NCBI RefSeq assembly: GCF_003612565.1
Contig: NZ_RAZG01000022.1
Coordinates: 1-64,000, forward strand
DNA: 64,000 nt
Reading direction: 5' to 3'
Origin: Roseburia sp. 1XD42-69
GTDB lineage: Bacteria; Bacillota; Clostridia; Lachnospirales; Lachnospiraceae
The stretch's first letter is position 1; every line of letters begins with the position of its first letter. The notes below the pieces were generated by a model. It was not told the origin of the DNA. It saw nothing but the letters and a program-made list of their open reading frames with translations, and did not search any database. Position numbers and translations under genes: made by a program. Below are positions 54,070-62,573 of this stretch, piece after piece.

Positions 54070-55434
54070 ATGAAAAAATCATACGAAATCGATATGTGCA
54101 ACGGGCCGTTGTTTGGGAAAATTCTCACATTTTCCTTGCCCTTGATGTTGTCAGGAATTTTGCAGCTTTTGTTTAATGCCGCGGACACGGTGGTGGTGGG
54201 AAGGTTTGCCGGGAGCACGGCTCTTGCGGCGGTGGGATCCACCTCCTCCCTGATAAATCTTTTGACCAATTTATTTATTGGTTTTTCCGTGGGGGCAAAT
54301 GTGCTGATTGCCAGGTTTTACGGGGCAAAAAAAGAGAAGGATGCAAGTGAGACGGTACACAGTGCCATTTTGTTAAGCATTATCTGCGGTGTTTTGCTTC
54401 TGGTGCTGGGAGTTGTGGTTACCAGGCAGATTTTAGTGTGGATGGGGACACCGGAGGAAGTGTTAGGACAGGCTGCCCTTTATATGAAAATATATTTTAT
54501 GGGGATGCCGGTAATGCTTCTCTACAATTTTGGCAGTTCTATTTTGAGAGCCATCGGGGATACTAGGCGCCCCTTATATTATCTTATGGCATCAGGGGTG
54601 TTAAATGTAATATTAAACCTGATTTTTGTCATTGGGTTTCAGCTAGGGGTGGCAGGAGTGGCAATGGCTACGGTGATATCCCAGGTACTCTCTGCCTTTT
54701 TGATTCTTCGGTGCCTTTCCCGGCTGGAGGGTAGCTGCAGGCTTGATTTAAAAAAACTCTGCCTGAAAAAAGACAAGACAATTCAGATTATAAGAATCGG
54801 ATTTCCTGCAGGACTGCAGGGGGTTGTTTTTTCCCTGTCAAATGTTCTGATACAGTCTTCCGTGAATTCTTTTGGTTCCGTGGCTATGGCAGGAAATACC
54901 GCTGCCATGAATCTGGAAGGTTTTATCTATATTGCCATGAATTCTTTCCATCAGACGGCTATGAGTTTTACCAGCCAGAATTTAGGGGCAGGGAAAATAA
55001 AGAGAATTAACCAGGTACTGCTTTTGTGCCTTGCCATGGTGACATTTGTGGGACTCTCCATGGGGTGGGCGGCTTACCTGGCAGGAAAACCCCTTCTTCA
55101 CATATATTCTTCCGACGGGGAAGTGATTCGCTATGGAATTATGCGCCTGTCGGTGATTTGCACTACATATTGCCTGTGTGGAATTATGGATGTGTTTGTA
55201 GGGGCCCTTCGGGGAATGGGATATTCTTTTATGCCTATGGTGGTGTCCCTCTTGGGAGCCTGCGGCCTTAGGATTTTATGGATTTTTACGATTTTCCAGT
55301 GGCACAGGTCACTGCTTAATCTTTATATTTCTTATCCTGTCAGCTGGTTTATAACAGGAGGGGTGCATGCTCTTTGTTACTTGGGGGTAAAAAAGAAACA
55401 CATGAAAAACGGTTACAGTTCAGTGGAAAAATAG
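54070..55434 (+). CDS. MATE-family multidrug exporter (second copy)
   Basis: A 454-residue exporter with 12 membrane segments. The two halves have LLFNAADTVVVGRFAG and GNTAAMNLEGFIYIAMNSF, as in the DinF/NorM branch; it differs from the MATE at 46889 and is not a recent duplicate. GGGGATAG precedes the start. It has its own promoter with a palindrome in the spacer, so expression is likely controlled by a repressor elsewhere. A 9-base gap separates it from the next gene. Confidence 0.88.
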   Translation: MKKSYEIDMCNGPLFGKILTFSLPLMLSGILQLLFNAADTVVVGRFAGSTALAAVGSTSSLINLLTNLFIGFSVGANVLIARFYGAKKEKDASETVHSAILLSIICGVLLLVLGVVVTRQILVWMGTPEEVLGQAALYMKIYFMGMPVMLLYNFGSSILRAIGDTRRPLYYLMASGVLNVILNLIFVIGFQLGVAGVAMATVISQVLSAFLILRCLSRLEGSCRLDLKKLCLKKDKTIQIIRIGFPAGLQGVVFSLSNVLIQSSVNSFGSVAMAGNTAAMNLEGFIYIAMNSFHQTAMSFTSQNLGAGKIKRINQVLLLCLAMVTFVGLSMGWAAYLAGKPLLHIYSSDGEVIRYGIMRLSVICTTYCLCGIMDVFVGALRGMGYSFMPMVVSLLGACGLRILWIFTIFQWHRSLLNLYISYPVSWFITGGVHALCYLGVKKKHMKNGYSSVEK

Positions 55435-55443
55435 GAGGATTTT

Positions 55444-56220
55444 ATGCTGGAACAAATTATGGGGGCTGTGAGGGAGTGCAGCAAAATTATTCTGGAGGCG
55501 GAGAATATACAAAATGCTACCAGCAGTAAGCTGGGACATGCAAATTTTGTGACAAAATATGATAAGTGCGTGCAGCAGGAGCTGTTTGAGCGCCTTGGAA
55601 AAATTTTGCCAAAAGCAGCTTTTATGGGGGAGGAGGAAGTGGGAAAACATTTTACAAAAGAAGGGTATCTCTTTGTGGTAGACCCAATTGACGGTACCAC
55701 GAACTTTATCAAGGGGTATCATGCCAGTACCATTTCCGTAGGGCTTTTAAAGGATGGAGAGCCGGTTTTGGGAGTTGTGTATAACCCTTACCGGGATGAA
55801 ATGTATACGGCGCAAAAGGGCGAAGGTGCTTTCTTAAACGGGAAGCCTATCCATGTGTCTGAGGATACTTTAAGTGAGAGCCTTGTTCTATTTGGAACGG
55901 CGCCCTATTATGAAGAGTTGTGGGAGAGATCTTTTAATCTTGCCCAGGTATTGTTTACCCAGTCTTTGGATGTGAGAAGGAGCGGATCCGCCACCATTGA
56001 TTTGTGCGATGTGGCAAGCGGCAGGGCAGGGGTATATTTTGAACTGCGGCTTTCGCCCTGGGATTATGCGGCGGCGTCTCTCATTGTGGAGGAGGCAGGA
56101 GGCCATGTGAGAGGTGCAGAGGGGGAGCCTTTGCAGTTTGCTAATCCCCAGGGGGTAATTGCCTGCGGGGGAAAAATTTCTATGGATGCACTGCTTCAGA
56201 TTATGGACATGGTGGAATAA
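55444..56220 (+). CDS. Inositol monophosphatase family phosphatase
   Basis: A 258-residue magnesium phosphatase of the IMPase/CysQ family. The metal sites are GEEEVG (E of the first motif), DPIDGTTNF (second motif) and WDYAAASLIVEEAGG (third motif). Substrates in the family include inositol phosphate and 3'-phosphoadenosine 5'-phosphate; which applies here is open. TAGGAGG precedes ATG, and it is nine bases after the MATE gene, so it is likely cotranscribed. Confidence 0.87.
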   Translation: MLEQIMGAVRECSKIILEAENIQNATSSKLGHANFVTKYDKCVQQELFERLGKILPKAAFMGEEEVGKHFTKEGYLFVVDPIDGTTNFIKGYHASTISVGLLKDGEPVLGVVYNPYRDEMYTAQKGEGAFLNGKPIHVSEDTLSESLVLFGTAPYYEELWERSFNLAQVLFTQSLDVRRSGSATIDLCDVASGRAGVYFELRLSPWDYAAASLIVEEAGGHVRGAEGEPLQFANPQGVIACGGKISMDALLQIMDMVE

Positions 56221-56295
56221 AATTAAGATTGAGGTTTGAAATCAGGACAAAAAGGGCATGATAAGGGAAATTCTAAATCACAGGAGAATTTTCCC

Positions 56296-57561
56296 ATGGA
56301 AGAAAACATGTACCTTTGTATTGATTTAAAATCCTTTTATGCCTCTGTGGAGTGCGTGGACAGAGGACTTGACCCTATGACAACGAACCTGGCTGTGGCT
56401 GACCCTGACCGGGGAGAGGGTACGATCTGCCTTGCCATTTCGCCAGCTATGAAATCCCTGGGGATAAAAAACAGGTGCAGGGTTTATGAAATCCCGAAGA
56501 ATGTGGAGTATTTGAAAGCACCGCCCCGTATGAGACGGTATATCCAGTATTCCGCTGATATCTATGGTATTTATTTAAAGTATTTTGCAAAAGAGGATAT
56601 CCATGTATTTTCCATAGACGAGGCATTTTTTTATGTGAACCCCTACCTTTCTCTCTACGGTCTTACGGCAAAGGAGCTGGCGCAAGAAATTATGGCGGAT
56701 GTTTTAACAACTACGGGGATTACAGCAGCGGCAGGGATTGGCACGAATCTATATCTGGCAAAAGTGGCTTTGGATATTTTGGCAAAACATGCAGAGGACA
56801 ATATCGCTTTCCTTGACGAGGGTTTGTATCGGAAGAAACTGTGGCGTCACAAACCTCTTACTGATTTTTTCCGGGTGGGAACAGGAATCATGAAAAGGCT
56901 TTCCCATGCGGGGCTTATAACTATGGAGGATGTGGCCTTTGCAGAGGAAGAGCAGCTTTACCGCATGTTTGGCGTGGATGCGGAACTTTTAATCGACCAT
57001 GCCTGGGGCAGGGAAAGTGTCACAATAGAAGACATTAAGTCCTATGTGCCAAAGCACAATTCTCTCTCCAGCAGCCAGGTGCTTTTAAGGGATTATTCCT
57101 TTGAGGAAGGCGGGCTTATTTTAAAAGAAATGACGGACAATCTGTGCCTTTCCATGTTGGAAAAAGGAGTTGCCGCCCGGTCGGTGTCCCTTTCCGTGGG
57201 GTATTCCTATGAGACAGAAATAAAGCCTGCCTCAGGGACAGTTTCTATGCATCATCCGGAAAATTCCTATATGGTATTGATACCATATCTATTGAACTTA
57301 TATGAGCGAATCACCCGGAGAGACAAACCCATTCGGAAATTTACCTTAACCTGCAGTACTGTGCCGGAGGAAGGTTACAGACAGTACAATCTCTTTTCCC
57401 ATGACGGCCGGATTGACCGGGATAAAAAGCTTCAGAGGGCAGCTCTTGAAATCAAACATCGCTATGGGAAAAATGCTCTTTTCCGGGGAATGGATTTGCT
57501 GGAAGCGGGAACTGCCAGGGAACGAAACAACCAGATTGGGGGGCATAAGAGTGGGGGATAA
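56296..57561 (+). CDS. Y-family DNA polymerase (UmuC/UvrX-like)
   Basis: A 421-residue translesion polymerase. LCIDLKSFYASVE (first metal aspartate D10, plus the F/Y steric residue) and SIDEAFFYV (second metal site) are intact; finger, thumb and little-finger domains follow. ATG 56296 is set by AGGAG at 56282-56286; an upstream ATG lacks a site. One base separates it from a YolD-like gene, the usual partner of UvrX/YqjW-type polymerases in Firmicutes. Expected to be part of the DNA-damage response. No LexA-type box was found just upstream. Confidence 0.88.
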   Translation: MEENMYLCIDLKSFYASVECVDRGLDPMTTNLAVADPDRGEGTICLAISPAMKSLGIKNRCRVYEIPKNVEYLKAPPRMRRYIQYSADIYGIYLKYFAKEDIHVFSIDEAFFYVNPYLSLYGLTAKELAQEIMADVLTTTGITAAAGIGTNLYLAKVALDILAKHAEDNIAFLDEGLYRKKLWRHKPLTDFFRVGTGIMKRLSHAGLITMEDVAFAEEEQLYRMFGVDAELLIDHAWGRESVTIEDIKSYVPKHNSLSSSQVLLRDYSFEEGGLILKEMTDNLCLSMLEKGVAARSVSLSVGYSYETEIKPASGTVSMHHPENSYMVLIPYLLNLYERITRRDKPIRKFTLTCSTVPEEGYRQYNLFSHDGRIDRDKKLQRAALEIKHRYGKNALFRGMDLLEAGTARERNNQIGGHKSGG

Positions 57562-57562
57562 A

Positions 57563-57754
57563 ATGCGTCCCAAAATGGAGAGGAGACAGAGGGCAAAACA
57601 GTTTATGCCCTTTGACGCACTGAAAGGATTTAAGGAGGCCCTGGCAAAAAAAGAGCAGGAGTTTTTACGGGAAATCTTAAAAGAGGAGACAAGTATAAAT
57701 GAAATTTCAGACAAAAGAGATTATATTGAAAAACGGGAAAAAGGCAGCACTTAG
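57563..57754 (+). CDS. YolD-like protein
   Basis: A 63-residue protein. The motif RAKQFMPFDALKGF is characteristic of the YolD-like family, which accompanies Y-family polymerases in Firmicutes and prophages. GTGGGGG at 57551-57557 is the ribosome site and ATG 57563 the start, overlapping no part of the polymerase gene but overlapping the following GNAT gene by 56 bases. It is shorter than many YolD proteins (about 90-110), ending after the core. Probably assists the polymerase; mechanism unknown. Confidence 0.75.
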   Translation: MRPKMERRQRAKQFMPFDALKGFKEALAKKEQEFLREILKEETSINEISDKRDYIEKREKGST

Positions 57755-58247
57755 AAATGCTGTACCAGAGGATGCTTTGGAGATGGCAGAGCTTCAGAAG
57801 AAAATTTCGGGGGAAACGGATTTTTTAATGCGTTACCCGGAGGAATGCGTAGATATGGACGAGGAAGGGGAACGGAATTTTTTAAAAGAAAGGCAGGATT
57901 CCAACGACAGTCTGATACTGGTCTGTGAAATTGACGGAAAGATTTCGGGAAGCATTGCTTTAAAGCGGGAAGCCCACATAAAGACAAAGCATCGGGGCAG
58001 CATCGGAATCGGTGTTTTAAAAAAGTATTGGAATATGGGAATCGGCACGCTATTCGTTGAAGAAATTATAAAGATAAGTGAAGACCTGGGGATAAAACAG
58101 TTGGAGCTTGGGGTGTTTGAAGGCAATGAGAGAGGGATGGCCCTCTACAGGAAAATGGGGTTTGTCCAGGCGGGATATTTACCGGACGCTGTCTGTTTAA
58201 AAGACGGCAGGATGTTGAAAGAATATACCATGATAAAAAAGCTTTAG
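57699..58247 (+). CDS. GNAT-family N-acetyltransferase
   Basis: A 182-residue acetyltransferase. The acetyl-CoA site (motif A) is IGIGVLKKYWNMGIGTLFVEEII, with GNERGMALYRKMGF as motif B; the type is that of RimJ/RimL- or YhhY-like enzymes. It starts inside the YolD gene (56-base overlap) after GAGGAG, so its translation is coupled to the repair group. Substrate unknown. Confidence 0.85.
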   Translation: MKFQTKEIILKNGKKAALRNAVPEDALEMAELQKKISGETDFLMRYPEECVDMDEEGERNFLKERQDSNDSLILVCEIDGKISGSIALKREAHIKTKHRGSIGIGVLKKYWNMGIGTLFVEEIIKISEDLGIKQLELGVFEGNERGMALYRKMGFVQAGYLPDAVCLKDGRMLKEYTMIKKL

Positions 58248-58270
58248 AAAAGGAGTATGGCACAAAAGAT

Positions 58271-58879
58271 ATGGCAGAAAAAAACGGTTATCCTGTAAAA
58301 TTAGCCAGGGAGTTTTACAACAGGGATGTGCTTCTTGTAGCGGAGGAAATTTTGGGAAAAACCCTGGTGCATGTCACAAAAGAGGGAACTGCTAAGGGGA
58401 AAATTGTGGAGGTGGAAGCCTACAACGGGCTTTGTGACAAGGCCGCCCATTCCTACAAGAATCTCCGTTCAAAACGGACAGAGATTCAGTTCGGCCAGGG
58501 GGGATATGCCTATGTGTACCTTATTTACGGCATGTACCATTGCATGAATATTGTGACAAACCGGGAAAACCTGCCGGAAGTCCTGCTCTTAAGGGCGTTA
58601 GAGCCCTTTGAGGGCATAGATTTAATGAAGGCCAGGAGAAAGACGGATAAAATAAAAAATCTGTGCAGCGGGCCGGGAAAGTTGTGCCAGGCCATGGGGA
58701 TTACCAAGGATAATTACGGGGAGGATTTGTGCGGGGACAGTTTTTATCTGGAAGACACCCCGGCACTTAAGCCGGAAGAGATAGACAGGACGAAGCGCAT
58801 CAATATCGATTATGCCCAAGAGGCGAAGGATTTTTTGTGGCGTTTTTCCATAAAGGGGAATTCTTTTGTTTCACGGTAA
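58271..58879 (+). CDS. 3-methyladenine DNA glycosylase (AAG/MPG family)
   Basis: A 202-residue base-excision enzyme that removes alkylated purines. The catalytic glutamate is in IVEVEAYNG; GYAYVYLIYGMYHCMNIVT and GPGKLCQAMGI are the family's conserved core. It follows the GNAT gene by 23 bases with AAAGGAG, so polymerase, YolD, GNAT and glycosylase form one damage-repair unit. The last codons touch the decayed methyltransferase on the other strand. Length is normal. Confidence 0.9.
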   Translation: MAEKNGYPVKLAREFYNRDVLLVAEEILGKTLVHVTKEGTAKGKIVEVEAYNGLCDKAAHSYKNLRSKRTEIQFGQGGYAYVYLIYGMYHCMNIVTNRENLPEVLLLRALEPFEGIDLMKARRKTDKIKNLCSGPGKLCQAMGITKDNYGEDLCGDSFYLEDTPALKPEEIDRTKRINIDYAQEAKDFLWRFSIKGNSFVSR

Positions 58880-59523
58880 GCGCCGGGATCTGCCATCTCA
58901 ATATTTTTCACTCCAAAGCGGCGGAGTAAACCTTCTAATTCATTTGGCATAAAAGTATATGTTATACACCACGGAGCGCCTCCTTTTTCATATTCGGCCA
59001 TTTCGTTTTCTCCTCCCATAAATCCGTCTGTCATTAGTTTTTCTATACTGCTTTTTTTTAATTAAATGTATCTATTGCATTTTGCCTGTTTGATATACAC
59101 CATTGTATAAAAGGGTCGTCAGAATGTTCATTCAGTATAAACTGATTTTTCTGAATGGGATTAGCAAGATACGGCAAACTGCCCAAACGGCTTGTTACAC
59201 TTATTATAATATGTTTTTTTTTGCAATGCGCACAAGCTCACCGATAACGTGTTCCTGATTCGGATAGGTATATGAAATCGGCGCATCAAAAGAAACTACC
59301 ATATCAAAGGATTTATTTCTATAATCACCCAAATCTTCCAGTGCGCCTTTTACAAAAGTTATTCTGTCAATAACGCCCGCTTGCTCTGCCAGTTCTATTG
59401 CTTTGTCTATCATAGGTTGAGAAATGTCAAAATGTGTAACCTGGCAGCCATGTTCTGCAAGAAGAATAGAAAATCGTCCACTACCTGCACCAGCGTGGGA
59501 CATGATAATGTTTGACGGATTCA
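58877..59523 (-). pseudogene. Decayed SAM-dependent methyltransferase
   Basis: Minus-strand pieces in different frames add up to one class-I methyltransferase. Piece 1 (59523-59204) has motif I (GAGSGRFSILLAEHG) and VTHFDISQPMI. A shift in a T-run near 59213-59222 leads to piece 2 (about 59204-59060: SVTSRLGSLPYLANPIQKNQ). A second shift in the T-run at 59052-59059 leads to piece 3 (59034-58877: PWCITYTFMPNELEGLLRRFGVKN). Two homopolymer shifts and loss of the normal N-terminus mean it is not functional. The shifts could also be sequencing errors. Confidence 0.75.
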
Positions 59524-59879
59524 TGCAGATTCACGTCATTTACCGATGTTTTAGCCTGACACAGAATGAGATGCAGCTGCCCGATAATTTCACCAATAAA
59601 TCTGGCCTTTGCGGTATAATCTCCTTTATAAAAATCATGGGCAGTTATTTGTGTGCCGGAGATTCGCCTGGTTACATAGAAAAACAGTTCGCCGTCCTGT
59701 ACGCATGTCCGCCCATCCGTTGTTTCGATTGGGGAAGATATACATACACCAGTGCCTTTTATAGCATTACAAAGCGCGATTGCGTTTTTGACTTCATCAT
59801 AATTTTTAGAGAACTTCAGAACATCTAAAGCTTTTTTATTGATTTTATAGACGAAAATCGTCTTATAACTTCTTACAAG
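59524..59879 (-). pseudogene. Fragment of an aminoglycoside-phosphotransferase-like kinase
   Basis: On the minus strand, about 115 codons read YKTIFVYKINKKALDVLKFS through RISGTQITAHDFYKGDYTAK to IGEIIGQLHLIL, the N-lobe and linker of APH/choline-kinase-type phosphotransferases. There is no start codon (a stop lies at about 59884), and the frame breaks into the methyltransferase fragment, so the catalytic lobe is missing. Both fragments lie in the same direction and were probably neighbours on a resistance-like element. Confidence 0.6.
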
Positions 59880-59889
59880 CCTTTATAGA

Positions 59890-59930
59890 AAACGGCAAAA
59901 ACCATTGATTTTTCAAGGTTCTTGCCGTTT
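59890..59930. terminator. Hairpin closing the decayed region
   Basis: AAACGGCAA (59890-59898) with TTGCCGTTT (59922-59930) and an inner AACC/GGTT. It may act in both directions. Confidence 0.55.
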
Positions 59931-60026
59931 CTGCTTATATCACGCCGTATCTCTTTACAAGCCCACTTTTGGAGCAAGGGCGGCAAAATAGCGTCAAAAA
60001 TTTAGACGCATGAACAGGAGGACGAC

Positions 60027-60389
60027 ATGAAAAACGAGCTTTTAGACAAGGGTATTATACTCCCGTCCGGCGAAATCGGCAAGGATAAGATAAACCTTGT
60101 AGCCGGGGCAATCACGCAGCCATTCGCAGAAATGGTATGGGTAACGACGGGCGGCGATATGGAAACCATAAACCGCTTGACAGATATTCTTGTTACCATG
60201 AACACTCCCGCCGACCGGGGGAAGCTGTTCAAAATCATCAAAATGCTCTACGGGCTTATGGGCTTGCCCTTTTCCGGGGAAGCCGAGCCTATGGACGCAG
60301 ACCCCGCCGTTTTGGAATACTTCATTTTTTCCTTTACGGCAGACTTTGGGGAAGTCATGCAGGACATAATCGCAGACGAAAAAGAATAA
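60027..60389 (+). CDS. Element protein of unknown function
   Basis: A 120-residue soluble protein with a Gly/Ile-rich first half (LDKGIILPSGEIGKDKINLVAGAITQPFAEMVWVTTGGD, cited in part) and a helical second half. I do not recognise a named family; similar short proteins occur in clostridial mobile elements. ACAGGAGG precedes the ATG. A clear terminator follows at 60402, so it stands alone. Confidence 0.6.
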   Translation: MKNELLDKGIILPSGEIGKDKINLVAGAITQPFAEMVWVTTGGDMETINRLTDILVTMNTPADRGKLFKIIKMLYGLMGLPFSGEAEPMDADPAVLEYFIFSFTADFGEVMQDIIADEKE

Positions 60390-60401
60390 CGACCCGCACA
60401 G

Positions 60402-60448
60402 GCGGCGTTTCTTACTCTCTACATGGGAGAACAGGAACGCCGCTTTTT
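60402..60448 (+). terminator. Terminator after the 120-residue gene
   Basis: GCGGCGTTTC (60402-60411) pairs with GGAACGCCGC (60434-60443), with an inner CTCTC/GGGAG, followed by TTTTT. Confidence 0.75.
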
Positions 60449-60528
60449 AGTACCATATAAGTGTAAGAGATAAAGCATTTCATCAGTGCTTTACCTTCTG
60501 CACTTATTTTTTTATGATAAGGGAGTAA

Positions 60529-61080
60529 TTGGTCTGGCGAGGCGCTTTTTGGATTAACCACTGGAGGGAGAAACGAAAAGCCACAGAGCCGCCCAAGCCG
60601 CCTAAGAAAAAATCCATAAAGGAACTTATGGAACTGGAAAAGACCGGGGCAGAGCTTACGCCGGAGGAAACGGAACGGCTTGCGGAATACCGCCGGAAAA
60701 AAGCCGCACAGCATAAGGCATGGTGCGAAAGGCAGAAAGCCGGACAGCCAAAGACAAGGACGCTCAAAGAGCTTGCCGCCGCCCAAAAAGAGGGGGAAGC
60801 CTTAACGCCGGAGGAATCGGAACGTCTGGAAGCCCACAAGAGCCGGAAAAAGATAGCAAGGGAAAAGCTGGTACGGCAAGCCGAAACCGACCCGGCAGCG
60901 GCGGCAGAGCTTGCGAAAAAGCGGGCGTATGCTTCCGAGGCCACCAAGAAATCCCGGCAGAAAATGTATGAGGAAGCCGCCACTGGAAACCCCGAAGCGG
61001 TGGAACGCTATGAGAATTATCTTGCCGCAAGGAGGGAAGCATACCACAGGAAAAAACAGGAAGCAGAGAGAACCGCATAG
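60529..61080 (+). CDS. Charged element protein with internal duplication
   Basis: A 183-residue Lys/Glu/Ala-rich helical protein. Residues 28-59 and 77-108 are two copies of one unit (KEL..., LTPEETERL / LTPEESERL, then RKK), 49 residues apart. The start is unclear: TTG 60529 has only a close GGGAG, and no ATG is in frame nearby, so the N-terminus could be lost. It resembles the tail of mobilisation or replication proteins of Firmicutes elements, but I cannot name it. Confidence 0.5.
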   Translation: MVWRGAFWINHWREKRKATEPPKPPKKKSIKELMELEKTGAELTPEETERLAEYRRKKAAQHKAWCERQKAGQPKTRTLKELAAAQKEGEALTPEESERLEAHKSRKKIAREKLVRQAETDPAAAAELAKKRAYASEATKKSRQKMYEEAATGNPEAVERYENYLAARREAYHRKKQEAERTA

Positions 61081-61131
61081 CCTCCCCGTCTGAACATCAA
61101 GAGCCGGAAAAGCAAGGGCGCATTGTGGAAA

Positions 61132-61256
61132 TGTGCATAACAGGCTATGGAATCATGGATAACTCTGTTCACAGCACATGGAAAAGCAAAGAGCAGCTTT
61201 CCCACGTCCTGCAAACAGAGTTACCCACAATTCCATAAGACAGCCAGTTATACACA
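61132..61256. other. Origin-like region with DnaA boxes and a large inverted repeat
   Basis: Two perfect DnaA boxes (TTATGCACA on the minus strand at 61132-61140; TTATACACA at 61248-61256) flank an interrupted inverted repeat: TATGGAAT (61146-61153) and TAACTCTGTT (61160-61169) against AACAGAGTTA (61214-61223) and ATTCCATA (61230-61237). TTACCCACA at 61221-61229 is one base off consensus. The 242 bases 61081-61322 hold no gene. An AT-rich stretch follows. This could be a plasmid-type origin or an oriT. Confidence 0.5.
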
Positions 61257-61322
61257 TTACGGCACAATGCCGACTACTACGGAATCCCTCTTTTTCTTTA
61301 TCTTTTAAAACATATTTTTATT

Positions 61323-61688
61323 TTACGGAATATAGGTTAGCCCCCATTTTGTCATAGCGTAAAAGACAGGCAATAATGCTGCGCCTTTATCAGTCAGAGA
61401 ATATTCTACATGGGGAGGAATTTCGTTAAATTGTATTCGTGACACCAACCCGTCTTTTTCCAGTTCGCGCAAAGAAGAAGTGAGCATTGTATTTGTAATG
61501 CCGTCAATGTTTTTTCTCAATTCGCCAAAACGTATAGGGGATTTAATACACATTTCGTAAATAATCTGAAATTTCCATTTGCCTTGTAACATGATAATTA
61601 AAGATGTTACCGGGCAATTACCAGCTTCGGTGAGAATACCGATTTTAACTTTTTGTGTCCATTCGTCATAAGTTAAATCCTTATCCAT
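61323..61688 (-). CDS. HxlR-family regulator
   Basis: A 121-residue winged helix. The signature CPVTSLIIMLQGKWKFQIIYEM and RFGELRKNIDGITNTMLTSSLRELEKDGLV are those of HxlR proteins, some of which sense aldehydes or oxidants through the cysteine (here C25 near GNCPV). It is divergent from the flavin-reductase gene with a palindrome between them (61739-61756), so it very likely controls that gene. Confidence 0.85.
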   Translation of the reverse strand: MDKDLTYDEWTQKVKIGILTEAGNCPVTSLIIMLQGKWKFQIIYEMCIKSPIRFGELRKNIDGITNTMLTSSLRELEKDGLVSRIQFNEIPPHVEYSLTDKGAALLPVFYAMTKWGLTYIP

Positions 61689-61738
61689 ACTGAATCGTCC
61701 TTTCTTTAGGATATGAATATATCAAATATGTGTTTAAC

Positions 61739-61756
61739 AGTATGGTCTACCATACT
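61739..61756. promoter_or_regulatory. Palindrome in the HxlR/flavin-reductase gap
   Basis: AGTATGGT-CT-ACCATACT, perfect 8-bp arms, in the 190-base gap between the divergent genes. A candidate HxlR operator. Confidence 0.55.
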
Positions 61757-61878
61757 ATGTAAGAATATTCTGCGTACTTGAAGAACATTTCAAACTAAGT
61801 ATAATTATCTTATCAGCAAAAGTCAACAAAGGCTCTGCTGTAATTCAAAAATTTTATCATAGAAAGGATAGTTTTATC

Positions 61879-62382
61879 ATGAAAGAAATTAACATTGAAC
61901 AGGCAACAGCAGTTACCTCACCAGACCCGCTTATGCTGCTTTGCACGACAAAGGAAAATGGAAGCCTTAATATGGCTCCGGTATCGTTCTTTATGTACTC
62001 ATCTTATAACCCGCCTATGCTTGCATTTGCAATGGGAAAAGAATCTAATTCCGGCAGTAACATTCGCCGGACAGGAAAAGCGGTTTTTGCTGCTCCGGGT
62101 GTCAGCTTAAACAATGCAGTAATGGCATATGGTTCTTTCAGCGGCAACGAGCAGGACAAGCTGAAAGAAACACCGATTGTGTTACAAAATATTGAGGGAA
62201 GCAATATTCAAATTCCAGAGGATACACGAGTTGCCTTTGTGGTATCCCTTGCACAAACTATGGAATTCGGCGACCATTACTTGTATCTTTGCAACATTGA
62301 GAAAATCGTTGCAGATGAATCAAAAGACGCATTATTTGCATGGGACGGTTATGCGAAAGTTGCTCCGGCACAGGAAAAATAA
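61879..62382 (+). CDS. Flavin reductase-like FMN-binding protein
   Basis: A 167-residue split-barrel protein of the flavin reductase family. The family core is seen in PDPLMLLCTTKENGSLNMAPVSFFMYSSYNPP and GKESNSGSNIRRTGKAV; YLYLCNIEKIV is near the end. It binds FMN and either reduces it with NAD(P)H or stores electrons. AGAAAGGA precedes the ATG. Divergent from an HxlR regulator, a pairing often seen with oxidative or electrophile stress. Confidence 0.83.
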   Translation: MKEINIEQATAVTSPDPLMLLCTTKENGSLNMAPVSFFMYSSYNPPMLAFAMGKESNSGSNIRRTGKAVFAAPGVSLNNAVMAYGSFSGNEQDKLKETPIVLQNIEGSNIQIPEDTRVAFVVSLAQTMEFGDHYLYLCNIEKIVADESKDALFAWDGYAKVAPAQEK

Positions 62383-62481
62383 ATTAGTGTAACAAAAAAG
62401 TAGACAAATCAATCAACGGAAAACAAAAGTTATAAGCACCATTGTGGACAGCCTATTCAATTTTAGGCTGATAATTCAGAG

Positions 62482-62512
62482 GGGCGATAGCTTAAAGTGC
62501 TACCGCCCTTTT
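62482..62512 (+). terminator. Terminator after the flavin reductase gene
   Basis: GGGCGATAGC (62482-62491), loop TTAAAGT, GCTACCGCCC (62499-62508), then TTTT. Confidence 0.75.
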
Positions 62513-62573
62513 GAATATAATAGGCAATTAATAAAAATGTATATTTCTGTTTGTTTTATGGAGGTGATTTATC

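Noticed and set aside
59424-59828. Plus-strand reading frame of 134 codons
   Set aside because: It is antisense to the decayed phosphotransferase and methyltransferase fragments, which show family motifs on the minus strand.
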